A stretch of DNA of 64,000 nt from Anaerolineae bacterium (GCA_016926255.1 JAFGOY010000077.1:1-64000); one strand, 5' to 3'; positions 16,620-25,232 are shown, counted from the first letter of the stretch. Translations and numbers: made by a program. The notes: a model not told the origin generated them from the sequence alone.

Positions 16620-16700
16620 GCAATCACGTTCGAACCCATGTGCTATGGCTTGCTGCGACTTGCCGCAGCGGAAGCCTCGCATGGACCTGGAGGGTTATCC

Positions 16701-17342
16701 ATGTCAGATCAAAAATTATCTGCCCGGCAGGAGGCAATGCTGGAATTTATTGACAGTTTCATGCAAGACAACGGCTATCCGCCGACTATTCGTGAAATTG
16801 GCAAAGCCTGCGATATTTCGTCAACCTCTGTTGTTAACTACAACCTGAACAAACTTGAGCGTGAAGGGTATCTCATGCGGGATAGGGAAGTATCACGCGG
16901 GCTGCGGCTCGCCAATCGTGCTTTCCAGGGCAGCGTGGTACGTGTCCCATTGATGGGGCGTATCGTGGCTGGTGAACCGGTGCCCGTTCCCGATGGCGAT
17001 TTTTCGGTATTTGGCGATGACGAAGCCATTGAATTGACCAGTGATATCGTCGATCCCCACGATGATCTGTTTGCCTTGCAGGTCAAGGGGGATTCGATGG
17101 TCAATGACATGATCAACGACGGAGATATCGTGATCATGCGGCCTCACCGGGATGTCAAAAATGGGGATATGGTCGCTGTCTGGCTTTCCGACCGCGAGGA
17201 GACGACGCTCAAGCGGATTTACATGGAAGGCGAGCGCATCCGGCTTCAACCTGCCAACCCGATGATGGGTCCGATATACGTGGATGATCCTTCGGTGGTA
17301 GAGGTTCAGGGACGCGTGGTGGCAGTTATTCGCCAGATGTAG
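16701..17342 (+). CDS. lexA: LexA repressor of the SOS response
   Basis: A 213-residue transcriptional repressor and self-cleaving protease. The N-terminal winged helix (TIREIGKACDISSTSVVNYN, about residues 31-50) binds DNA; the cleavage site is Ala90-Gly91 in GRIVAGEPVP; the catalytic dyad is Ser132 (GDSMVND) and Lys171 (TTLKRI). All elements are intact, so it should be cleavable by RecA filaments. ATG at 16701 has GGAGG eight bases upstream; longer in-frame starts would run into the leader. Expression is controlled by the SOS promoter immediately upstream. Confidence 0.95.
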   Translation: MSDQKLSARQEAMLEFIDSFMQDNGYPPTIREIGKACDISSTSVVNYNLNKLEREGYLMRDREVSRGLRLANRAFQGSVVRVPLMGRIVAGEPVPVPDGDFSVFGDDEAIELTSDIVDPHDDLFALQVKGDSMVNDMINDGDIVIMRPHRDVKNGDMVAVWLSDREETTLKRIYMEGERIRLQPANPMMGPIYVDDPSVVEVQGRVVAVIRQM

Positions 17343-17373
17343 GTCGTCACTGCTTTTATCTTTGAAAAGTCTT

Positions 17374-17401
17374 ACACGCAGATGCCTGTCTGCGTGTTTT
17401 T
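17374..17401 (+). terminator. Intrinsic terminator of lexA
   Basis: Perfect 9-bp stem ACACGCAGA / TCTGCGTGT with loop TGCCTG and five T residues. It ends directly at the stop codon of the convergent guanylate-kinase-like gene. Confidence 0.85.
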
Positions 17402-18118
17402 CTATTCACGGGCAATAATGTCGAATGCGTCTTTGGGGAGCACTGCTTCAAGGTCGAAACCCTCTGTTACGCGCATTCGCTCCACCTCGATGATCTTCTC
17501 AATCGCCGCGATGGTTTTGTCGATATCTCCTTTGCGGTTGAATACGACATAGTCGAATTCTTTCGCGGCGCGAATATGCCCCCGCGCAGTTTCAATTCGC
17601 TGGGCCAGCGAATGATTATCCATCGTCTGGTCACGCCGTTTTCGAATCCGGTTTACCAGGTCGATAGGGGGAGCGGTGACAAAGATGGTCACGCAGTCCG
17701 GGTAGCGTTCACGCACGAGCCGTGCCCCCACGACATCTATTTCGGCGATGACGATATGCCTGTCTGCGGGGATTCCCTCAAATAGATTGGCTGGCATACT
17801 GTAGAGCTTTCCAAGACCATAGACATCATGGCCGACTGTCTCAGCGTCGGCCTCCATGAGTTTCCCGGCCAGGGCCAGTTCCCGGAATTTTTCGGGCGTG
17901 ACGAAGTGATACTGTTCACCTTCGATTTCATCTTCACGGCGTTCTCTGGTTGTGTAGGTGCGAATCCGGTCCATCTCGTTAGGGTGGTTTGCCAGCAGTT
18001 CTGTTATGATGGTATTCTTACCTACGCCGGAAGGTCCGGCGAGAACAAACAGACGATGTTCAAGGTGATTCTTAGTTTGTTTGATAACCTGTTCGACGTC
18101 AGTCAGGAAACCGGACAT
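17402..18118 (-). CDS. Divergent guanylate-kinase-like protein
   Basis: A 238-residue protein with the guanylate kinase layout: P-loop GPSGVGKNT near residues 27-35, YTTRERREDEIEGEQYHFV for the GMP-binding lid, and a helical C-terminus longer than usual. Differences from classical Gmk: Asn follows the P-loop Lys, and the YG(T/S)xR guanine-binding loop reads YGLGK. GMP specificity is therefore uncertain; it may be a paralogue with another substrate. ATG at 18118 has GAGAGGT upstream. A TGG-extended TATAAT on the minus strand (18161-18169) is a likely promoter. Confidence 0.7.
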   Translation of the reverse strand: MSGFLTDVEQVIKQTKNHLEHRLFVLAGPSGVGKNTIITELLANHPNEMDRIRTYTTRERREDEIEGEQYHFVTPEKFRELALAGKLMEADAETVGHDVYGLGKLYSMPANLFEGIPADRHIVIAEIDVVGARLVRERYPDCVTIFVTAPPIDLVNRIRKRRDQTMDNHSLAQRIETARGHIRAAKEFDYVVFNRKGDIDKTIAAIEKIIEVERMRVTEGFDLEAVLPKDAFDIIARE

Positions 18119-18160
18119 TTGTTTTGACCTCTCGGAAGCAATAGCAGTGCAGCGTCGCCG

Positions 18161-18169
18161 ATTATACCA
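18161..18169 (-). promoter_or_regulatory. Putative extended -10 promoter for the guanylate-kinase-like gene
   Basis: The minus strand reads TGGTATAAT, a perfect -10 box with the TGn extension, about 43 bases before the start codon. Confidence 0.45.
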
Positions 18170-18219
18170 CAACGATTCACTCCCGCGTGTATAAAATCAT
18201 ACAGGAGATTAAGAGACGA

Positions 18220-19206
18220 ATGAAGGTCATTATCCCTATGGCAGGACTGGGCACCAGGATGCGCCCACATACGTTCAGCCGCCCAAAGCCCCTGATCAAT
18301 GTTGCCGGGCAGCCCATGCTCAAACATCTGATTGATTCAATCGTTGAGTTGAACGCCGACGAATATATCTTCATCGTAGGCTATCTTGGTGAACAGATCG
18401 AGGCATTTATCACCGAAAACTACAATTTCAAGGCACAGTTTGTCGAGCAGAAAGAATTGATCGGCCAGGCGCATGCGATCTATCTTGCGCGTGACTATTT
18501 AAATGGGCCGGTCGTTATCCTTTTCTCCGATACGCTGTTTAAGACGGACCTGGGTGTGATACATCGCACCGATGCCGATGCTGTCATGTTTGTAAGAGAA
18601 GTCGAAGACCCCCGCCGTTTTGGAGTCGTTGTGTGTGATGAAAATGGGCATGTGACGCAGTTCATCGAAAAGCCCAACGATATGGCGAATAGAAATGCCG
18701 TAATCGGCCTTTATTACGTCAAAGAATCGCAGGTTATGCTCCGGGCTATCGAAAAGCAGATGGAGCGCAAGCAGATGACTAAAGGCGAATTTTTCCTGGC
18801 CGATGCGTTCCAGATCATGATCGACGAGGGGGCAGTCTTCAAAACGCAAAAGGTCGATGTCTGGTTGGATTGCGGCAAACCGGAGACGGTATTGAGCACC
18901 AACCGGTATCTCCTGGAAAATGGCTGTGATAACAGTGCGGAAATCAAACAATCAGGGGTGACGATCATTCCACCGGTCAATATCCATCCCAGCGCCAAAC
19001 TCGAACACGCCATCGTCGGACCGAATGCTGCGATAGGGGCTGGCTGCGAAGTCAGTTACAGCATCATCAAAGATTCGATAATCAATGCCGGGGCGCATGT
19101 CCACAATATCATCCTTGATAGCTCACTGATCGGTGAGGACGCGACCGTGGCTGGGGCTTATCATACGCTCAACGTCGGGGACAAATCGACGGTGGACTTT
19201 TCCTGA
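18220..19206 (+). CDS. Sugar-1-phosphate nucleotidyltransferase with C-terminal beta-helix
   Basis: A 328-residue protein. The N-terminal Rossmann-type domain begins MKVIIPMAGLGTRMRPHTFSRPKPL, the nucleotide-binding signature GxGTRxxP...KP of NDP-sugar pyrophosphorylases; FSDTLF and FIEKP are further landmarks. From about residue 245 hexapeptide repeats (for example IGAGCEVSYSIIKDS) form a left-handed beta-helix. The family makes dTDP-, UDP- or GDP-sugars; the sugar and nucleotide cannot be assigned. ATG at 18220 matches family starts and avoids an 11-residue N-terminal extension from 18187. Confidence 0.82.
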   Translation: MKVIIPMAGLGTRMRPHTFSRPKPLINVAGQPMLKHLIDSIVELNADEYIFIVGYLGEQIEAFITENYNFKAQFVEQKELIGQAHAIYLARDYLNGPVVILFSDTLFKTDLGVIHRTDADAVMFVREVEDPRRFGVVVCDENGHVTQFIEKPNDMANRNAVIGLYYVKESQVMLRAIEKQMERKQMTKGEFFLADAFQIMIDEGAVFKTQKVDVWLDCGKPETVLSTNRYLLENGCDNSAEIKQSGVTIIPPVNIHPSAKLEHAIVGPNAAIGAGCEVSYSIIKDSIINAGAHVHNIILDSSLIGEDATVAGAYHTLNVGDKSTVDFS

Positions 19207-19268
19207 AAGACTGTCGAGGCATTCAGTAGTGTGTTTCTTGTAATGAAGATCGAGTATTGATTTTAGTC

Positions 19269-19297
19269 CCGCCGAGGAGGGGGCTTTCTCCCGGCGG
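19269..19297 (+). terminator. Stem-loop after the nucleotidyltransferase gene, weak terminator
   Basis: CCGCCG-A-GGAG paired with CTCC-CGGCGG, one bulged A. The following TATTTGTTC is only modestly T-rich, so read-through into the next gene is likely. Confidence 0.5.
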
Positions 19298-19322
19298 TAT
19301 TTGTTCAAATTGGGTAAATGTG

Positions 19323-19850
19323 ATGCCTATTCAAAATGTAATTCTGGGCGCGGTATTGATCTTTCTCGTCAGGGTGATCAGTATCACGCTGTCTACGATA
19401 CGCTACCTGATCATGGGTCGGGCCAATAAAGTAGGCGTGACGGCAATAGCGTTTGTCGAGGCGCTGACCTTTGCGTTGACGTTTGGGGTGGTCGCCAGCG
19501 ATCTTACAAATATGTGGTACCTGATGGCCTACTGCGCCGGGTTTGCGATAGGGACATTGGTTGGAACCAGCATCGAGCAGCGGATCGGGAGGGGGTATTC
19601 GGCGGTGAACATCGTTTCGATGAACAAGTCACTCCCGGTTGCCGAGGAAATCCGCAAGGCAGGGTTTGGCGCAACCCGCACATCCGGCGAGGGAAACACC
19701 GGCACCGTCGGGTTAATCTGGGTCGTCGTTCGCAGGCGTGACGTCGCCCAGGTGGTGTCAATTGCTACCGAGGTCGATCCAAATGCGTTTGTGACCGTTG
19801 AAGAAGCCCGAAGCGTTATGCGTGGGTTCATTCAATACGAGCGCAGTTGA
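19323..19850 (+). CDS. UPF0316 (DUF5698/DUF2179) membrane protein
   Basis: A 175-residue protein with three N-terminal membrane helices (MPIQNVILGAVLIFLVRVIS onward) and a C-terminal DUF2179 domain with GEGNTGTVGLIWVVVRRRD. DUF2179 occurs in several membrane protein families and is proposed to bind a ligand; the function is not known. ATG at 19323 fits the family N-terminus; a longer frame from 19257 would cross the stem-loop. Confidence 0.75.
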   Translation: MPIQNVILGAVLIFLVRVISITLSTIRYLIMGRANKVGVTAIAFVEALTFALTFGVVASDLTNMWYLMAYCAGFAIGTLVGTSIEQRIGRGYSAVNIVSMNKSLPVAEEIRKAGFGATRTSGEGNTGTVGLIWVVVRRRDVAQVVSIATEVDPNAFVTVEEARSVMRGFIQYERS

Positions 19851-19866
19851 ACGGTGTAGGGGGCGG

Positions 19867-20634
19867 CTACTCGCGATAAGTCTCTTTGAGTTCGCCGGTG
19901 GGAAGAACGATCTGTCCATCGACCGGATCGCCGATGGTCAGAACATCGCCTGGCTGCTGGTCGATGCAGCAGGCGGTGTAGGCGGCGACCAACGCGTCAA
20001 GTTCATCATGGCCGATTACTGCATCGAAGTTAAGCTTGCCGGTGAGCAGCCGGTACTCTGTCCATTCTTCCATAAACAACATCGGGTCTTCTACATCGAT
20101 GCCAGCCTGGTATAAAACGAGTTGGCGCTGAAGCAGGCCCTCCAACCGGTTCTTAGAATAGGGTAAACGCTTAAGCAAGACCGTAAAAACAGCGTGCGGA
20201 TAGGTTTCAAACAGGCGTTGTTGGCCTCTCTCCGGGTAAGTTACATAACCACTCTCGAACAGCCTGTCATACAGCTCCCAGCCTGTTTCCATCCATTGAG
20301 GGATTCTCTCTTCGTCGGGGGGCGTGTTGTATAGATAGATGCCGCGTCTGCGGAGTTCGTATTCGCAAACCCGGTAGGTGCTGTAAGTCGAACGGCCTGG
20401 CAACAGCCCAACACTGCGCCGGTACTCCGGATCGGCGAGCAGCCCCTTGTTTTTGGAGATCGGGGCGTCGATGCCACAGACTGCGTCTGGATAAGAGAGC
20501 ACCACTTCGACAACCGATTCGAGCGGCTCACTATCGAGATGCAAAATGCGTAGTTGATTGTCCAGAACCGCACAGGTGATCGCTCGTACTCCGGCGGTCG
20601 GATCGATCCCGATGTAGACGGTATTACCGGTCAT
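19867..20634 (-). CDS. DUF429 family protein, predicted RNase H-like fold
   Basis: A 255-residue protein beginning MTGNTVYIGIDPTAGVRAITCAV, an RNase H-like first strand with an Asp, and containing VCGIDAPIS, YPHAVFTVL and GHDELDALVAAYTA, the acidic motifs typical of DUF429 proteins. Activity is undetermined. GGAGGGG lies immediately upstream of ATG 20634; the longer frame to 20838 runs into the glgP terminator and is rejected. Convergent with the UPF0316 gene, 16 bases apart. Confidence 0.7.
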   Translation of the reverse strand: MTGNTVYIGIDPTAGVRAITCAVLDNQLRILHLDSEPLESVVEVVLSYPDAVCGIDAPISKNKGLLADPEYRRSVGLLPGRSTYSTYRVCEYELRRRGIYLYNTPPDEERIPQWMETGWELYDRLFESGYVTYPERGQQRLFETYPHAVFTVLLKRLPYSKNRLEGLLQRQLVLYQAGIDVEDPMLFMEEWTEYRLLTGKLNFDAVIGHDELDALVAAYTACCIDQQPGDVLTIGDPVDGQIVLPTGELKETYRE

Positions 20635-20787
20635 AGTCACCCCTCCAACGCCTGCTCTCGAAGATGAGTTTCTTCTCTGCTTCTTAAAAAAAAACGGATT
20701 GGCAGGGAAAATGCTCGATCTCAGTCCGGCCAGGGCCATGATACATTGCACACAGTATATACAGGGCATGAGTTTGAAGCCAGCGTA

Positions 20788-20826
20788 CAAAAAAACACCC
20801 GCCGGAGAGAACCTCCCCGGCGGGTG
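20788..20826 (-). terminator. Intrinsic terminator of glgP
   Basis: Minus strand: perfect 10-bp stem CACCCGCCGG / CCGGCGGGTG followed by at least seven T residues. It lies 26 bases past the glgP stop codon. Confidence 0.9.
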
Positions 20827-20851
20827 ACCCAACAACAAGTTCTATCCGGGT

Positions 20852-23422
20852 TTATTCGGCCCAGGTGATCAACCCCAGGTGCATGACCCGGCGCATTTCA
20901 GGATGGCGTGGAAGGATACGGATGGTGTAACCATGCCGCCCAGTTGCCTCGGTGACGAATTCAACCCGGTACTGGCTCCAGCCGTCTTTGGATTTAACAT
21001 CGCTTTCGAGTTCCATTTCGGCGGCCCTTCCCCGTTCGATTTCTCCCTGCCGGTCAAGGATGCCTTCATACAATTGAACGGAGACATCTTCGGGAGAGAT
21101 ATCGCCCAGGTGAATGCTGGCACGTACTTCGAGCAAATCTCCTACACGAATTTCGGAGCCGATGGTCGCCTCGATGTCGCCGATCTGTAATTCGTTCCAG
21201 TGGGAACGCAAATTGATCAGCCAATCGGCATATGACAGCCCCTTCTCGTATTCGTTCTCGGCGAGACTGCGAAAGTTTTCGACGGCGGCGAAATAGTATC
21301 GTCGGCAGTATTCCTGAACCATCCGGGCCGTATTATAGATGGGACCCAGTTCGCGCAGACAGTTCTTCATCAACATGATCCAGCCGCGTGGCAGGTCGTC
21401 AGAGCCGCGATTGTAGAAAGTGGGAATGATATCCTTCTCCAACAGGTCGTACACGGCGTTTGACTCGACGTAGTCTTGAAGTTCTTCGTTATCGTATGTT
21501 TCACCTGCGCCGATTGCCCAGCCCAGGTGCCGCTGGTAAGCCTCAGCCCACCAGCCATCGAGGACGCTCAGGCTCAACACGGCGTTGAGCGCAGCTTTCA
21601 TGCCGCTGGTGCCGCTGGCTTCAAATGGCCTACGTGGTGTATTGAGCCATACATCGGCACCCTGCACGAGATAACGCGCAACGATCATATCGTAGTCTTC
21701 AAGGAAGACGACCCGGTTGCGGCTGCCGCTGGTGCGGGCAAAGTGTACGATCTGACGGATAAATTCCTTGCCCTCGTTGTCATGGGGATGGGCTTTACCG
21801 GCAAAAATAAACTGGACAGGGCGATCGCTTTGAAGCAGGGCCAGGAAACGTTCCGGGTCGAGCAGCAGCAGGGTGGCCCGTTTGTAGGTGGCAAAGCGGC
21901 GGGCAAACCCGATGGTCAGCACGTCGGGATCGAGCGCTTCGTGTGCAGCGTCGATTTCTGCCGGGGGCGCGCCCCGCTTTTGAAGCTGTTCTACCAGCCG
22001 CCGACGGGCAAACGCGACCAGCCGGGCTCGGCGGCGTTCATGTGTGCGCCAGAGTTCTTCATCGGGGATATTGGCCGCGCGCTGCCACACGCGCTGATCG
22101 GTTGGCGCTTCGCGCCAGCGAGGGCCGAGGTAGCGGTCGAACAACATGCCCATATCCGCCGATACCCACGAGAAAGAATGGACACCGTTGGTGATCGAGT
22201 CAATGGGGACTTCGCGCAGCGGCACCGATGGATAAACATCCTGCCACATTTCGCGGGCCACTTCACCATGCAGGCGGCTGACGCCGTTGGTGTAGTTCGA
22301 CGTGCGCAGGGCAAGAATGGTCATGCAGAAACTTTCGGAGACATTGCCGGGGGCGAACCGGCCAAGGGCGAGGAACTCCTCGCGTGAGAGGCCAAGTTCG
22401 GTTCGGTAGGTTTTGAAATACTTTTCGATCAACTCCGGTACGAAGTAATCGTTGCCCGCCGGAACCGGGGTATGGGTGGTGAAGATATTGCTGGACGTGG
22501 TAATCGCCAGGGCTTCCGGGAAGGTAATATTGAGGCGGTTCATCAAAACGCGGGCACGCTCAAGGGACAGAAAAGCCGAGTGACCTTCGTTCATATGACA
22601 GGCTGCCGGTTCGATGCCCAACGCATAGAGGGCGCGCAGCCCGCCGATACCGAGCAGGATTTCCTGCTTGATGCGCATCTCCCGGTTGCCGCCGTAAAGC
22701 TGATCGGTCAGGTCCTGGTCTTCGCGGGCCTTGTTCTGGGGAATGTTCGTGTCCAGGAGATACAGGTCGATGCGTCCGACTTCAACTCGCCAGATTTGAG
22801 CGTATACCGGATGATCGGGCAGTTCAATGTTTATAGTGATTGGCTGTCCATCATTGCCGGTCACCAGCCGGATGGGCATCGTGTAGAAGTCGTTTTCGGG
22901 GTACATCTCCTGCTGCCAGCCGTCGATGTTGAGATACTGGCGAAAATACCCCTGCTGGTATAGCAGCCCAACGCCGACCAGTGGTACATTCAGATCGCTG
23001 GCAGCTTTCAAGTGATCACCGGCCAGAACACCCAGACCGCCGGAGTAGTTGGGGATGCTTTCGGTCAGGCCGAATTCAAAAGAGAAATAGGCGATCTGCG
23101 GTTGTTCCTCGAAGCCAAATTCCTGAGCATACCATGCTTTATGGCCGCTCTGAACATAGGCGTCGTAGTTATTCAACACACGCTCAAGATGAGCCAGGAA
23201 CCCGTCATCACGGGACAGCGCATCGAGCTTGCTCTGGCTGAGCAGGCCCAGCATTTTGACAGGATTATGATTGCTTTCTTCCCATAATTCACCGCCCAGG
23301 CGACGGAACAGATTGATTGTTTCGTGATCCCAGGCCCAGCGGATGTTATAGGCCAGTTCAGGCAGGCGGCTCAACGCCTCTGGCATTGACGATACGACTT
23401 TATAAGTTGCAATTGGTTTCAT
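20852..23422 (-). CDS. glgP: Alpha-glucan (glycogen) phosphorylase
   Basis: An 856-residue enzyme that releases glucose-1-phosphate from alpha-1,4-glucans. It is of the DUF3417-containing type found in many Actinobacteria, Chloroflexota and thermophiles: an N-terminal DUF3417 segment (ALSRLPELAYNIRWAWDHETINLFRRL), GGLGVLAGDH, HMNEGHSAFL, and the PLP region FEASGTSGMKAALN with the Lys near residue 609. A C-terminal beta-domain of about 90 residues follows. ATG at 23422 has GGGAG upstream. A sigma70-type promoter and a terminator-like hairpin precede it, suggesting attenuation. Confident family call. Confidence 0.92.
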   Translation of the reverse strand: MKPIATYKVVSSMPEALSRLPELAYNIRWAWDHETINLFRRLGGELWEESNHNPVKMLGLLSQSKLDALSRDDGFLAHLERVLNNYDAYVQSGHKAWYAQEFGFEEQPQIAYFSFEFGLTESIPNYSGGLGVLAGDHLKAASDLNVPLVGVGLLYQQGYFRQYLNIDGWQQEMYPENDFYTMPIRLVTGNDGQPITINIELPDHPVYAQIWRVEVGRIDLYLLDTNIPQNKAREDQDLTDQLYGGNREMRIKQEILLGIGGLRALYALGIEPAACHMNEGHSAFLSLERARVLMNRLNITFPEALAITTSSNIFTTHTPVPAGNDYFVPELIEKYFKTYRTELGLSREEFLALGRFAPGNVSESFCMTILALRTSNYTNGVSRLHGEVAREMWQDVYPSVPLREVPIDSITNGVHSFSWVSADMGMLFDRYLGPRWREAPTDQRVWQRAANIPDEELWRTHERRRARLVAFARRRLVEQLQKRGAPPAEIDAAHEALDPDVLTIGFARRFATYKRATLLLLDPERFLALLQSDRPVQFIFAGKAHPHDNEGKEFIRQIVHFARTSGSRNRVVFLEDYDMIVARYLVQGADVWLNTPRRPFEASGTSGMKAALNAVLSLSVLDGWWAEAYQRHLGWAIGAGETYDNEELQDYVESNAVYDLLEKDIIPTFYNRGSDDLPRGWIMLMKNCLRELGPIYNTARMVQEYCRRYYFAAVENFRSLAENEYEKGLSYADWLINLRSHWNELQIGDIEATIGSEIRVGDLLEVRASIHLGDISPEDVSVQLYEGILDRQGEIERGRAAEMELESDVKSKDGWSQYRVEFVTEATGRHGYTIRILPRHPEMRRVMHLGLITWAE

Positions 23423-23459
23423 TTTGAATACTCCCGGAAACTGCCGGTACAACAAGTTG

Positions 23460-23489
23460 AAAAAATCTGGCTCGCAAAAAGCGAGTCAG
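23460..23489 (-). promoter_or_regulatory. Terminator-like hairpin in the glgP leader (possible attenuator)
   Basis: Minus strand: CTGACTCGC-TTTTT-GCGAGCCAG (9-bp stem, one G-U pair) followed by ATTTTTTC. It stands between the predicted promoter (23524-23552) and the glgP ribosome binding site, so transcripts from that promoter must pass it. Confidence 0.6.
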
Positions 23490-23523
23490 TTCTGAGCACA
23501 CGGTAATGGAATGAGACACTCTC

Positions 23524-23552
23524 AGTATAAACAAAACGGTTGTTCGTGCCAA
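23524..23552 (-). promoter_or_regulatory. Putative glgP promoter
   Basis: Minus strand: TTGGCA (23547-23552), 17-base spacer, TATACT (23524-23529). The spacer contains CGAACAACCGTTTT (23533-23546), which resembles a LexA site with GTTT in place of GTTC. Confidence 0.6.
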
Positions 23553-23760
23553 TGATATACCTGTTGAGGATAGCGTGACAAAGTGTGGGGGAAATCAGCT
23601 GAGCAAATGAGATTTTAGTTGAAATTCGCTATCCAGGCTCAAATCCAGGCGCGAATTGGTTCTGTTGATTGCCTGAGCAATTGTTCTTTCCCCCTAAAAT
23701 GTCATGCTATCCCTGTTGAGTGGCGAGTATTTTACCGGGGAATCACAAAAATACGGATAA
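23553..23760. other. Intergenic stretch between divergent glgP and radA, no gene seen
   Basis: About 200 moderately AT-rich bases between the two promoters. I see a short near-repeat (TGCTCAG/CTGAGCA pairs around 23600 and 23672) but no ORF, RNA gene or clear motif. Confidence 0.4.
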
Positions 23761-23790
23761 TTGGTTTTCGTTCGGAAGTGCCTATAGAAT
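23761..23790 (+). promoter_or_regulatory. Putative radA promoter
   Basis: TTGGTT (23761-23766), 18-base spacer, TAGAAT (23785-23790). Moderate match to consensus. Confidence 0.4.
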
Positions 23791-23797
23791 GATGAAC

Positions 23798-23826
23798 ATT
23801 GATCACCAGTGTTGCCGGTGATCAAT
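23798..23826 (+). promoter_or_regulatory. Perfect hairpin in the radA leader
   Basis: ATTGATCACC and GGTGATCAAT form a perfect 10-bp stem around the 9-base loop AGTGTTGCC, just downstream of the predicted transcription start and 27 bases before the radA ATG. No T-run follows. It may stabilise the mRNA or be an operator. Confidence 0.55.
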
Positions 23827-23853
23827 GCTTATCAATTACCGATCGAGGAGACT

Positions 23854-25227
23854 ATGGCAAAATCACGCACCATATACGTCTGCCAGAACTGTGGGCGCAC
23901 GTCACCGCGCGAGATGGGGCGCTGCCCGGGCTGCGATGAGTGGAATACGATGGTGGAACAGGTCGAGGCACCGGAGCCTTCCGGTATGGCCCGGAGGGTA
24001 GCAGGAGAGCGCAGCGAGCCGAAGCGCCTCGCCGAGATCGAGGGCGATCCCTGGGAACGGTGGCCGATCCCGATGGAAGAATTCTCGCGAGTGCTGGGCG
24101 GCGGGATCGTGCCGGGAAGCCTGATCCTTATCGGCGGGGAACCGGGGATTGGGAAAAGCACGCTGCTGCTCCAGGTCGTGGCAATGATGGCTGATTACAC
24201 TGGCCCGGCGCTGTACGTCTCCGGAGAGGAGTCGGCGCGCCAGATCAAGATGCGGGCCGAGCGATTGGGGATCACCTCCGACAACCTGTTCCTGGTGACC
24301 GAAACCAATCTTCACGTGATCCTGAACCATGTTGAGCAGCTTCGCCCCCGTGTGCTGGTTGTCGATTCGATCCAGACCACCTATCACGACGACCTGCAAT
24401 CGGCACCGGGCAACGTCTCACAGGTCAAGCAGTGTGCAAGTGTTTTCCAACAGTTAGCTAAAGAAAGCGGGATCGCGGTTTTCCTGGTCGGGCATGTGAC
24501 CAAAGAAGGGAGCATCGCCGGACCGCGTGTGCTGGAGCATATCGTCGATACGGTGTTGTATCTGGAGGGCGATGCCTTCCATACCTTCCGCCTGCTGCGC
24601 AGCGTCAAGAACCGGTTTGGCGCAACCTCTGAAGTTGGGGTATTCGAAATGCAGGGTGGGGGGATGATCGAAGTGCTGAACCCCTCCGAGGCGTTTCTCG
24701 CGGAACGGGTGATCAATGCTCCTGGCTCGGTGATCGTGGTAACGATGGAGGGAACGCGCCCGCTGCTGGCCGAGGTTCAGGCGCTGGCGACGACCACCAG
24801 CTTCGCCAACCCGCGCCGCACAGCCAACGGGGTCGATTTCAACCGGCTGGCGCTGGTCGCGGCAGTGCTGACCCGCCGCGCAGGGATCAGGCTTTCTGAG
24901 CAGGATATCTTCGTCAACGTGATCGGCGGTTTGAAGATCGACGAGCCTGCTGCTGATCTTGCGGTTGCGCTGGCGATTGCCTCCAGTGTAAAAGATCGGC
25001 CAATGCCCGCCGACCTTGCCGTTGTGGGCGAGATCGGCCTGAGCGGGGAAATCCGTGCGGTGAGCCAACTCCCGGCGCGGATGAACGAGGCGGCCAAGCT
25101 CGGTTTCGGACGGGTGCTGATCCCGAAAACCGTCCGGCGAGGAGATCCGCTGCCGGATATCATCGACTCGATTGCGGTCAGGTCACTCGACGAGGCGCTT
25201 GACGTTGTTTTTCGTGGGGATCATTAA
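23854..25227 (+). CDS. radA: DNA repair protein RadA (Sms)
   Basis: A 457-residue RecA-like ATPase of typical length that processes recombination intermediates and extends D-loops as a hexameric helicase. Four-Cys zinc finger CQNCGRTSPREMGRCPGC (about residues 9-26), Walker A GGEPGIGKST near 94-103, the RadA-specific KNRFG motif, and a C-terminal Lon-like domain. ATG at 23854 has GAGGAG immediately upstream and matches the family start MAKSRTIYVCQNCG. Single-gene unit with a hairpin in its leader. Confidence 0.95.
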   Translation: MAKSRTIYVCQNCGRTSPREMGRCPGCDEWNTMVEQVEAPEPSGMARRVAGERSEPKRLAEIEGDPWERWPIPMEEFSRVLGGGIVPGSLILIGGEPGIGKSTLLLQVVAMMADYTGPALYVSGEESARQIKMRAERLGITSDNLFLVTETNLHVILNHVEQLRPRVLVVDSIQTTYHDDLQSAPGNVSQVKQCASVFQQLAKESGIAVFLVGHVTKEGSIAGPRVLEHIVDTVLYLEGDAFHTFRLLRSVKNRFGATSEVGVFEMQGGGMIEVLNPSEAFLAERVINAPGSVIVVTMEGTRPLLAEVQALATTTSFANPRRTANGVDFNRLALVAAVLTRRAGIRLSEQDIFVNVIGGLKIDEPAADLAVALAIASSVKDRPMPADLAVVGEIGLSGEIRAVSQLPARMNEAAKLGFGRVLIPKTVRRGDPLPDIIDSIAVRSLDEALDVVFRGDH

Positions 25228-25232
25228 TTCCC

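Noticed and set aside
21476-22387. Open frame of about 300 codons opposite glgP
   Set aside because: Antisense to a complete glycogen phosphorylase with all motifs in place.
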